DNA from: Clostridium sp. CAG:448
GTDB lineage: Bacteria > Bacillota > Clostridia > Oscillospirales > CAG-272
NCBI GenBank assembly: GCA_000433415.1
Contig: FR890540.1
Location: forward strand, 13,129-28,121
DNA length: 14,993 bases
Direction of reading: 5' to 3'
The position numbers were made by a program, and so were the translations under genes. The notes under the pieces were generated by a model. That model saw nothing but the letters and a program-made list of their open reading frames with translations, was not told the origin of the DNA and ran no database searches. Each line of letters begins with the position of its first letter. Within the stretch, counting starts at the first letter, position 1. This document shows positions 1 to 6,089 of the stretch, piece after piece.

Positions 1-886
1 TCATGAAAGCCTTGAAGCGCTCCTGCACCGGTGCCAGACCGTCTGCGCAGACCTCGCCGACTGCAAGTTTGAAATCACCGTAGCCGCGTCCGGCGAATTC
101 ACGCTCGATTTCGTCGTCTGTTTTGCCGGTGAAACAGGCGTATATGGTCATCAGGTTATTGATGCCGTCTTTTCCTTCACCGCGGCGTACTTCGCTGCCC
201 GAATCGGTGACGGCACGTTTGAATTTGCGGATAATGGTGTCACGGTCGTCCAGAATATAAACCACTGCGTTGGGATTGGGATCCGATTTGCTCATTTTGG
301 AGGTCGGATCCGCCAGGGAAGTGATCTTCATGCCCGTTTTTTCAATCATCGGCTCCGGAATGGTAAATGTTTCGGAGTAGATCTGATTGAAGCGCTGCGC
401 AATGTCGCGGCAGATTTCCACATGTTGCTTTTGGTCGATGCCGACCGGAACAACGTCTGTCTGGTACAACAGAATATCGGATGCCATCAGTACAGGGTAG
501 GTAAAGAGCCCCGCATTGATGTTGTCCGCATGCTTTTGGGATTTGTCCTTGAACTGCGTCATGCGGGAAAGTTCGCCGAACATGGTGTAGCAGTTGAGAA
601 TCCAGGAGAGTTCCGCGTGCGCGGGGACGTGGGACTGTACAAACAGTGTGTTTTTGTCCGGATCCAATCCGCACGCCATATACAGTGCAAGCGTTTCATA
701 GGTGCGCCGCCGTAAATCCGCCGGTGTCTGCCGGACGGTGATGGTGTGTTCGTCCACGACGCAGTAGAAACACTTATAGCGTTCGGAATAGGAAGAAAAA
801 TTGCGCAAAGCACCCAGATAATTGCCGATGGTCAGATTGCCGCTCGGTTGGATGCCGGAAAAGGAAACAAGTTGTTCGCCGATCAT
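1..886 (-). CDS. trpS: Tryptophan--tRNA ligase, 3' end cut by the window
   Basis: Cytoplasmic class I aminoacyl-tRNA synthetase that charges tRNA-Trp with tryptophan using ATP. I translated 295 residues from the ATG at 886. The protein opens MIGEQLVSFSGIQPSGNLTI, with the class I 'HIGH'-type signature as TIGN (residues 19-22) inside the TrpS-typical PSGNLTIGNYLGAL. KMSKS, the second ATP-binding signature, is at residues 197-201 (positions 284-298). Other TrpS-like stretches are LADPTSKMSKSDPN and SWILNCYTMFGEL. The family is about 330 residues, so roughly 35 C-terminal residues lie beyond position 1. An AGGAAT ribosome-binding site precedes the start. The gene lies 46 nt behind the aminotransferase on the same strand with no terminator between, so both are probably expressed from the T-box leader upstream. 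Identification is firm; the shared transcript is inference. Confidence 0.96.
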   Translation of the reverse strand, partial: MIGEQLVSFSGIQPSGNLTIGNYLGALRNFSSYSERYKCFYCVVDEHTITVRQTPADLRRRTYETLALYMACGLDPDKNTLFVQSHVPAHAELSWILNCYTMFGELSRMTQFKDKSQKHADNINAGLFTYPVLMASDILLYQTDVVPVGIDQKQHVEICRDIAQRFNQIYSETFTIPEPMIEKTGMKITSLADPTSKMSKSDPNPNAVVYILDDRDTIIRKFKRAVTDSGSEVRRGEGKDGINNLMTIYACFTGKTDDEIEREFAGRGYGDFKLAVGEVCADGLAPVQERFKAFM

Positions 887-932
887 AATTCGGATTCCTT
901 TCTGTAAAAGAATTTATTTGCAATAGCAGGTG

Positions 933-2138
933 TCACGATCCGAGCAGTTCACGCGCGGCATCCGCCAATCGCTGAATGCCTTCGGTGATCTGTGCGTCGG
1001 AGGGGGTGGAATAGTTGAGCCGGAACGAGTCGGAGGACGCTTCGGGATCGCAGTTGAAAGCGGCACCGGGGACCACCCGCACCTTCCGCTTTTCACACAG
1101 GTGCAGAAAAGCGTTGCTGTCCGTGCCCTTCGGAAGCGTGCACCAGATGAACAGCCCGCCCTGCGGACGCGTATAGGTTATGCCGTCGGGCATGGCGGCA
1201 TCCAGCGCATCCAGCATCAGCGTGCACTTGTGCCGGTAAATCTGCCGGATGTCCCGGATGTGTGCATCCATATCGCATTCATGCAGGTAGCGGTGGCAAA
1301 GCATCTGGAAAAAGAGGTTGGTGTGTACGTCTTCGACCTGTTTTTGTACCGTCATTTTTGCAGTGACGGGGTTGGGAGCGATGACATACCCGATGCGCAT
1401 GCCGGCAGAGAGAATTTTGGAGAAGGAAGAGCAGTAGATGACAATTCCTGCTGTGTCCGCGCTTTTGATGGTCGGCAGATCCTCACCGGCAAAACGCAAC
1501 TCCCCGTATGGGTTGTCCTCCAGAATCATGACGCCGTATTGCCGTGCCAGTTCGTAAACCCGTGTGCGTGTTTTGCTGTCCCAACTGATGCCGGTCGGAT
1601 TCTGGAATGTGGGAATGATATAAAGCATCCGTGCCCGCGGATGGGTTGCAAGTACACGGGCAAGTGCGTCCGTGTCGATTCCGTTTGGCGTGAGCGGAAC
1701 ACCGACCGGAACGGCGCCTGCCGACCGAAAGGCGTTGAGTGCACCGATAAAGGTCGGGTCTTCGCAGATGACCTCATCGCCCGGGTTGCAAAGCACACGG
1801 CAAGCAAGCTCAATCCCCTGTGTGCCGCCCGAAACAATCAGCGTTTCGTCCTGCCAGCCGTCCCCGGAAGCGCCGATTCCGAAAAGACGCCGGTTGCGCT
1901 CCGCAACATCCGCGCGTAACGGCGGATAGCCCTCTGTAATGCTGTATTGCAACGCCGCCGCGGCACAGTCGCGGTAGATTTGTGCCGAAATCCGGGACAT
2001 GTCTGCAACCGGAAAGGACTCCGGTGCAGGATTGCCGGCGGCAAAGCTGATGGTGTCCGCATCCGACGGCGCTTTCAGAATTTCGCGGATGGCAGACGGT
2101 TTCAGGTTTTCGATGTTTTTTGCAAATCTGTAATCCAT
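933..2138 (-). CDS. PLP-dependent aminotransferase, class I/II (2-aminoadipate/aromatic aminotransferase type)
   Basis: A 401-residue fold-type I aminotransferase that moves amino groups between an amino acid and a 2-oxo acid using pyridoxal phosphate. Visible landmarks: substrate-loop SFAAGNPAPESFP (31-43), cofactor-binding SGGTQG (103-108), FQNPTG with Asn180, EDNPYGELRF (207-216), and the Schiff-base lysine Lys241 in SFSKILSAGMRIGY. The usual PG of this motif is AG here; Arg248 would bind PLP phosphate. Arg373 in FRLNYS is the expected carboxylate-binding arginine. Length and motifs fit the group containing LysN and the aminotransferase half of MocR/PdxR regulators, but there is no N-terminal DNA-binding domain. 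Substrate cannot be read from sequence. Its place between a T-box and trpS hints at an aromatic or tryptophan-linked role, which is inference. AGGAGG lies just upstream of the ATG. Confidence 0.9.
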   Translation of the reverse strand: MDYRFAKNIENLKPSAIREILKAPSDADTISFAAGNPAPESFPVADMSRISAQIYRDCAAAALQYSITEGYPPLRADVAERNRRLFGIGASGDGWQDETLIVSGGTQGIELACRVLCNPGDEVICEDPTFIGALNAFRSAGAVPVGVPLTPNGIDTDALARVLATHPRARMLYIIPTFQNPTGISWDSKTRTRVYELARQYGVMILEDNPYGELRFAGEDLPTIKSADTAGIVIYCSSFSKILSAGMRIGYVIAPNPVTAKMTVQKQVEDVHTNLFFQMLCHRYLHECDMDAHIRDIRQIYRHKCTLMLDALDAAMPDGITYTRPQGGLFIWCTLPKGTDSNAFLHLCEKRKVRVVPGAAFNCDPEASSDSFRLNYSTPSDAQITEGIQRLADAARELLGS

Positions 2139-2170
2139 TGCGGCACCTCCTTTGTACAGTGACCGGAGAA

Positions 2171-2201
2171 AAGAAAAACCAGAACCGAAAAACGGCTCTG
2201 G
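2171..2201 (-). terminator. Regulated intrinsic terminator of the T-box
   Basis: On the minus strand CCAGAGCCG (2201-2193) pairs over nine bases, with one G-T wobble, with CGGTTCTGG (2187-2179). The loop is TTTTT, and the stem is followed by TTTTTCTT (2178-2171). Its first bases overlap the CGTCCC needed for the antiterminator, so termination should occur when tRNA is charged. Confidence 0.88.
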
Positions 2202-2283
2202 GACGGGATGCGCCCTGCAGCGCCCGCGGTACCACCCAAATTGGCACGGATTGTGCCCGCTTTCTTTCGTATTCCGGTGCTAT

Positions 2284-2326
2284 GCACAGTGCTTGCACAG
2301 TGCTTGCACAGTGCTGCGCACAGTGC
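2284..2326. repeat. Four near-tandem copies of GCACAGTGC inside the T-box leader
   Basis: GCACAGTGC occurs at 2284-2292, 2295-2303, 2306-2314 and 2318-2326, with periods of 11, 11 and 12 nt. A degenerate fifth element, GCACAGGG, follows at 2331. Each unit is itself an inverted repeat (GCAC-A-GTGC), so any copy can pair with any other on either strand. The array lies between stem I and the T-box core, where stem III and linkers normally are. Confidence 0.9.
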
Positions 2327-2540
2327 CACGCACAGGGATACGGGGAACCGTCTGATAACGGCAACGGTGACCGTCGATTGCTACTTGCACATGCCGCGGC
2401 ATCAGGATGCCTGCGGACGGTTGTACGTTCGTTCGCCCTCCCGGGTCCATTCTCTGTGTGCGTACCGCCGCATTCCACCCGCGCGGCTCTCTGTCTGTAC
2501 GCATGCTCACAGGTACTACTCCCGATCAACAGTTTTCCTT

Positions 2541-2569
2541 ATTATAGCACGGTGCATGTCAAAAGTCAA
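2541..2569 (-). promoter_or_regulatory. Sigma-A promoter of the T-box operon
   Basis: On the minus strand TTGACT (2569-2564) and TATAAT (2546-2541) are separated by exactly 17 nt. Transcription would start near 2534, just before T-box stem I, which matches the leader's expected 5' end. Confidence 0.88.
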
Positions 2570-2630
2570 GAGAAAAGAGGCGGGCGGGAGAAAAAATGTC
2601 ACAAATTTTTGTGAATTCTTCCGGTGTCTA

Positions 2631-2659
2631 TTGACAAGTAGATTTTTATGTTGTATAAT
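2631..2659 (+). promoter_or_regulatory. Consensus sigma-A promoter of the LRR lipoprotein gene
   Basis: A perfect TTGACA (2631-2636) and a perfect TATAAT (2654-2659) lie 17 nt apart, about 35 nt before the ATG. It diverges from the T-box promoter; the two -35 boxes are about 60 nt apart. An exact consensus pair suggests strong constitutive expression. Confidence 0.92.
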
Positions 2660-2693
2660 AGGCAGTACGAATGATGTTTTTACGGAGGATTCT

Positions 2694-3632
2694 ATGAAAA
2701 AGATTTCTGCACTGACCCTTGCCGCGCTGATGATTTTTTCGGCGGGGGGGCTGATGATTTTTTCGGCGGTCGCACTGATCTCCTGTGCCAACACCAAGGG
2801 TGGTTTGGACTCAATTGCGGACTATGTGATTGCAAACTATGTAGTATCCAAGGACTGCGGTGAGTTTACTTATGCGGACGCCGTGGGTGAAACTGCGATC
2901 ATTACTAAATTTTCCGTGAAATCCGGTGTGACGGAAGTGGACATGTCCGCTGCCGATTTCAAAATGAATGACCGTGCGATCAGCGGGATCGGCGACCAGG
3001 CATTCTATTATTGTACATCCGTAACCTCTATCAAGCTGCCTTCGACCATCAAGTCCATTGGCAACTTTGCATTTGCAGGTTGTGAATCTCTGGAGGAGAT
3101 CCGCATTCCCGCATCCGTTCAATCCATCGGTAAAGAGGCATTCCAGGGGTGCAAATCGCTCAAGCGTGTGATCTTTGAAACCGGGGAACTGACTGACGAT
3201 GACGGAAACAAGTATACCGGAACCGCCTGCACCAGCATCGGAAAAGCGGCATTTGCCGACTGTGTTGCGCTGGAGAGTTTTGGTGCTGAGGGTTCTGTGG
3301 GCGTTGTTCTTCCCGCATCTCTGACGACGCTGGGTGAAGGAGCATTTCTGCGTTGCGGTAAGCTGACTGCGGTGGAATTCAATGATGCACTGCTGTCTGT
3401 CGGTGAGCAGGCGTTTTATAAGTGCGAGCGCGTTCAAAAGGTTGTCTTCCCGGATAATCAGAATCTGACCGAGAAGAATTTGGGTGATTCCATTTTCACC
3501 CCGACCATCAAGCCGGTTTTGGAAGAAGCTGCCGTAAATACCTCGAATGAGGCAATCAAGAAGTATGTGGAAAAGATGGTTTACAGAGCGCCGGAAACGG
3601 AGGCAGAAACCACTGCTGAGTCTGCCACTTAA
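2694..3632 (+). CDS. BspA-like leucine-rich-repeat (LRR_5) surface lipoprotein
   Basis: A 312-residue predicted lipoprotein. The ATG at 2694 is chosen because GGAGG lies just upstream and it follows a consensus promoter; the same frame is open back to 2208 but runs through the T-box leader. The signal peptide MKKISALTLAALMIFSAGGL continues to a lipobox ending LISC, with Cys31 the lipidated residue. From about residue 95 to 255 there are six repeats with the signature xxAFxxC (DQAFYYC, NFAFAGC, KEAFQGC, KAAFADC, EGAFLRC, EQAFYKC), each followed by a short LP-x-S/T-hxxIG-type segment. This is the Treponema/BspA-type LRR_5 pattern, usually linked to adhesion or protein binding at the cell surface. 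The acidic, Thr-rich C-terminus (ETEAETTAESAT) lacks an anchor. The signal peptide carries an internal tandem duplication. The binding partner is unknown. Confidence 0.9.
   Translation: MKKISALTLAALMIFSAGGLMIFSAVALISCANTKGGLDSIADYVIANYVVSKDCGEFTYADAVGETAIITKFSVKSGVTEVDMSAADFKMNDRAISGIGDQAFYYCTSVTSIKLPSTIKSIGNFAFAGCESLEEIRIPASVQSIGKEAFQGCKSLKRVIFETGELTDDDGNKYTGTACTSIGKAAFADCVALESFGAEGSVGVVLPASLTTLGEGAFLRCGKLTAVEFNDALLSVGEQAFYKCERVQKVVFPDNQNLTEKNLGDSIFTPTIKPVLEEAAVNTSNEAIKKYVEKMVYRAPETEAETTAESAT
2727..2769 (+). repeat. 24-nt in-frame tandem duplication with a G7 tract in a signal peptide
   Basis: A 19-bp block (CTGATGATTTTTTCGGCGG) occurs at 2727-2745 and again at 2751-2769, period 24 nt. It gives LMIFSAGG followed by LMIFSAVA in the hydrophobic core of the LRR lipoprotein signal peptide. 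The copies are joined by seven G residues (2744-2750). Deleting one copy would leave a normal signal of about 23 residues. Confidence 0.93.
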
Positions 3633-3662
3633 ATTCGGGTATGGCAAGATAATGGCACAAAA

Positions 3663-3697
3663 CACAAGAGGGGCTGAAGTCGTCAGCCCCTTTTGTG
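3663..3697. terminator. Bidirectional intrinsic terminator between convergent genes
   Basis: CACAAGAGGGGCTGA (3663-3677) pairs over 15 bases (one G-T) with 3683-3697 around the loop AGTCG. On the plus strand the stem's 3' arm contains CCCCTTTT, terminating the LRR lipoprotein gene. Read on the minus strand, TTTTGTG follows the hairpin, so it can also stop transcription from the opposing metallo-beta-lactamase gene. Confidence 0.88.
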
Positions 3698-3758
3698 TGC
3701 GCGATGCATTTTGATTGGGTGAAATTCATGTGAGGAGATTTTGAATCCCGCCGGAAAA

Positions 3759-4793
3759 TCAGTTTTCCTGCGCAATGCGGACCTGTGTACCGTCGGTGCG
3801 GAAGATCACGGTTCCGTCATAGGTGGCGTAGTGCCAGGCGCCGTAAAGCCTGACTGCATCTGTCAGAGTGACATCCATATTGTGGGAAGATGCGACACAG
3901 CTGATACAGTAAGATGGTTTTGTATTGCCGAGCAGCTTGCGGAGCTGACCGTTGTTGTCTCCGTGATGCGGCAATTTGAGCAATGCGTAAGTGTCCTTTG
4001 CAAGAGCCGATTTGTTGAATTCGGCAAGCCGTTCTTTTTCCGCGTCGCCGAGGAAAAGCAGTTTTTGCGTGCCATAGGTGAGCGCGGTGATCAACGAAAA
4101 ATTGTTTTCTTCCGCGTCTGTTGAACCATCGTCCTTGTCTATGGTCACGGGTTGGATGTCGTCATACAGGTGTGTGGGATTCAGGGCAAGTGAGACGGAA
4201 CCTACGGAGAAGGTGACATCCTCGGTCACAATCTGTACCGGCGTGTCGGTTGCCTGTACCGCGGCGAGCATGGCGCGGTAGTTTTCGGATACACGTGTGT
4301 ATGCGGGAATATACAGATTTTTGACCTGATAATTGCGGATGATTGCACCGGCACTGCCGATGTGGTCGTTGTCAAAGTGCGTGAGAATCATGCAGTCGAT
4401 TGCTGTGACACCCTGTGCCTGTAGGGTACTGTCAATCAATTCGTAATCGTCCGTGTCGGCGGCGTCAATCAGGATGACGGCATCGGGGGCGGTGATGAGT
4501 GTGCAATCGGACTTGCCGGTTTTGAGAATCCGTGCGGTCAGAAGCGCGGTGGGATCCCGGAAGGGGTCATCACCAAGGGAGCCGTTTTGCGCGGTTGTTG
4601 TAATATCCAGCCGCCCGGTTGCACTGTCTGAAGCGTCCTGCGAACCGGATCCGATCGTACCGGCATCCGTGGTGACGGAATCACCGCGTGTAATCTTTTC
4701 TGCACAACCGACGGTCAGAATGCAGAGTAGTAACAGGATTGTCAGCACACAGACCGTTTTGGACAGATTGGCTTTTTTTACTTTTCTTATCAT
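3759..4793 (-). CDS. Lipoprotein with a ComEC-type metallo-beta-lactamase domain
   Basis: A 344-residue protein from the ATG at 4793, chosen because AAGGAGG lies upstream and the signal peptide then starts with MIRKVKKANLSK; a longer frame to 4868 would overlap the promoter. The hydrophobic stretch VCVLTILLLLCILTVGC ends in a lipobox with Cys30. A low-complexity Ser/Thr/Asp linker runs to about residue 80. The metallo-beta-lactamase fold follows: THFDNDHIGS at 138-147 (His139, Asp141, Asp143, His144, the HxDxDH form of the ComEC C-terminal domain), FLGDAE with Asp250, and LPHHGDN with His276-His277. The family includes metal-dependent nucleases and phosphodiesterases. There is no competence channel domain, so this is not ComEC itself. 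It would act outside the membrane, perhaps on nucleic acid or nucleotides; substrate is inference. Confidence 0.88.
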   Translation of the reverse strand: MIRKVKKANLSKTVCVLTILLLLCILTVGCAEKITRGDSVTTDAGTIGSGSQDASDSATGRLDITTTAQNGSLGDDPFRDPTALLTARILKTGKSDCTLITAPDAVILIDAADTDDYELIDSTLQAQGVTAIDCMILTHFDNDHIGSAGAIIRNYQVKNLYIPAYTRVSENYRAMLAAVQATDTPVQIVTEDVTFSVGSVSLALNPTHLYDDIQPVTIDKDDGSTDAEENNFSLITALTYGTQKLLFLGDAEKERLAEFNKSALAKDTYALLKLPHHGDNNGQLRKLLGNTKPSYCISCVASSHNMDVTLTDAVRLYGAWHYATYDGTVIFRTDGTQVRIAQEN

Positions 4794-4839
4794 AGGTGCG
4801 GGTTCCTCCTTACCTGCTCCGGATGGAATATATAGCTTT

Positions 4840-4868
4840 ATTGTACTCCGATCTTTCCGAAAATACAA
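4840..4868 (-). promoter_or_regulatory. Probable promoter of the metallo-beta-lactamase lipoprotein gene
   Basis: On the minus strand TTGTAT (4868-4863) and TACAAT (4845-4840) are 17 nt apart, about 46 nt before the chosen ATG. The match is good at -10 and moderate at -35. Confidence 0.6.
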
Positions 4869-4975
4869 GTGGGGATTGTAAATTTCTGCTTTCCGGGTCG
4901 GAAAATCACAAAAAATGACGTAAGAAAAAAGGATTTTTGAAAAAAAAGGCGTATATTACCCACGATGCGAATGGA

Positions 4976-5005
4976 TGCATGCATGCACTTCGCCGGAATT
5001 TCCGG
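4976..5005 (+). promoter_or_regulatory. Two palindromes in the leader of the dgt-dnaG-rpoD operon
   Basis: TGCATGCATGCA (4976-4987) is a perfect 12-bp palindrome. CCGGAATTTCCGG (4993-5005) is a 6-bp inverted repeat around one base. Both lie shortly before the dgt ribosome-binding site. They could be an operator or mRNA structure. I find no convincing -35/-10 pair here; TATATT at 4952-4957 lacks a suitable -35 box. Confidence 0.35.
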
Positions 5006-5036
5006 ATTTGAGCCGGTATTGAGAGGAGGAAGTACA

Positions 5037-6089
5037 ATGAATCAGACGCCATTGCCGGACGATTCCGTCGGTGCATGGTTGTTGGAGCGGGAAAATGCGC
5101 TGTTGTCACCGTACGCGTTCCGAACCGCGGATACGCGCGGGCGGGAACATCCGTGTACCCCTTGCACGAACAGAACGGAATTTCAACGTGACCGTGACCG
5201 GATTATTCACTCACAGGCATTCCGCAGACTGATGAATAAAACGCAGGTGTTCCTTGCCCCCGTGGGGGATCATTACCGTACCCGTCTGACGCACACGCTT
5301 GAGGTGACACAGATTGCACGTACCATTGCGCGCGCATTGCGCCTGAATGAGGATCTGACGGAAGCGGCGGCATTGGGACATGACCTTGGACATAACCCCT
5401 TTGGGCATGCCGGCGAGGAGGCACTGCGGCGGTGGTTCTCGGCACTGCGGCGGTGCTACTCTCCTGATTTTGCACACTACAAACAGAGTTTGCGTGTGGT
5501 GGATAAGCTGGAAAAAAACGGTGAGGGACTGAACCTGACCTTTGAGGTGCGGGACGCGATTGTCAACCATACGGGCGCGTCGATGGCATCTACGTTGGAG
5601 GGCGTTATCGTCAAATTTGCCGACCGGATTGCTTACATCAATCATGACATTGACGATGCCTGCCGTGCCGGTATTCTTTCGCCGGCTGATATTCCCGAAT
5701 CTTTGAGAAAAGTTCTTGGGGAAACGCACAGCGCAAGAATCAACACCATGGTGACATCCGTCATTCGGTGCAGTACCGATTGCCCGCAGATTTCCATGGA
5801 CCCGGAAATTCAGGCGGCAACCGATGAGCTGCGCGCCTTCCTTTTTGAACGGGTCTATCTGAATCCGGTTGCAAAGGGAGAGGAAAATAAGGCAAAAGAG
5901 CTTTTGATCCGTTTGTTTGCGCATTTTACGGCGCATCCGGAGCAGATGCCGGAATTGTATTACCGCAATACAAGAGAAGAGCCGGTGGAGCGGTGCGTTT
6001 GCGATTTTCTTGCCGGTATGACGGATCGGTATGCGATTGAAACTTACAGAGAGCTGTTCGTGCCGGAGGTCTGGAGAGGAAAATGCTGA
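5037..6089 (+). CDS. dgt: Deoxyguanosinetriphosphate triphosphohydrolase-like protein (HD domain)
   Basis: A 350-residue HD-domain dNTPase that cleaves dNTPs, typically dGTP, to the deoxynucleoside and tripolyphosphate, helping control DNA precursor pools. The ATG at 5037 follows GAGGAGG at ideal spacing; upstream in-frame ATGs lack a site. Family landmarks: the start RDRDRIIHSQAFRRLMNKTQ (51-70), THTLEV with metal ligand His86, and GHDLGHNPFGHAGEEAL with His115-Asp116 and His119/His124. SLRVVDKLE (151-159) and ADRIAYINHDIDDA further on complete the HD pattern. A 21-nt in-frame duplication gives ALRRWFS-ALRRCYS at about residues 129-142. It overlaps dnaG by 7 nt (ATGCTGA), indicating translational coupling and a dgt-dnaG-rpoD operon. 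Exact dNTP preference is not visible. Confidence 0.95.
   Translation: MNQTPLPDDSVGAWLLERENALLSPYAFRTADTRGREHPCTPCTNRTEFQRDRDRIIHSQAFRRLMNKTQVFLAPVGDHYRTRLTHTLEVTQIARTIARALRLNEDLTEAAALGHDLGHNPFGHAGEEALRRWFSALRRCYSPDFAHYKQSLRVVDKLEKNGEGLNLTFEVRDAIVNHTGASMASTLEGVIVKFADRIAYINHDIDDACRAGILSPADIPESLRKVLGETHSARINTMVTSVIRCSTDCPQISMDPEIQAATDELRAFLFERVYLNPVAKGEENKAKELLIRLFAHFTAHPEQMPELYYRNTREEPVERCVCDFLAGMTDRYAIETYRELFVPEVWRGKC
5420..5455 (+). repeat. 21-nt period tandem duplication inside dgt
   Basis: The 15-bp block GGCACTGCGGCGGTG occurs at 5420-5434 and 5441-5455, period 21 nt. It yields consecutive ALRRWFS and ALRRCYS heptads just after the HD motif, in a surface region that is usually variable in dGTPases. 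It keeps the frame. Confidence 0.9.

Larger units (their letters stand above)
2171..2535 (-). ncRNA. T-box riboswitch leader of the aminotransferase-trpS operon
   Basis: Read on the minus strand, 2237-2225 is GGGTGGTACCGCG, the T-box core whose UGG-N-ACC bulge pairs with the acceptor end of uncharged tRNA. It is followed by CGTCCC (2205-2200), the conserved 3' side of the antiterminator, which overlaps the first bases of a terminator hairpin, so the two structures exclude each other. Stem I is visible: a 7-bp helix (GCGTAC at 2502-2497 with GTACGC at 2465-2460, plus a T-A pair), CAGAGAG, and GCCGC/GCGGC in the distal arm. The specifier region reads GAGAATGGACCC (2454-2443). UGG (Trp), AUG (Met), AAU (Asn) or GAA (Glu) could be the triplet depending on register; trpS downstream favours UGG. 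Uncharged tRNA should switch the operon on. The T-box call is firm; the amino acid is not. Confidence 0.93.

Noticed and set aside
1810..2529. A minus-strand frame of about 239 codons through the T-box leader and the start of the aminotransferase
   Set aside because: The leader is a clear structured RNA and the frame overlaps the aminotransferase in another register; no start site or domain supports it.
2208..2693. N-terminal extension of the LRR lipoprotein back to 2208
   Set aside because: The extension reads through the T-box leader and both divergent promoters. The ATG at 2694 has a ribosome-binding site, a consensus promoter and a signal peptide directly after it.
4794..4868. Longer start for the metallo-beta-lactamase lipoprotein
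   Set aside because: It would add 25 residues before the signal peptide and overlap the promoter -10 and -35 boxes; the start at 4793 has AAGGAGG.
4952..4957. TATATT as a -10 box for dgt
   Set aside because: No acceptable -35 hexamer lies 16-18 nt upstream; the sequence there is A-rich without TTGACA-like bases.
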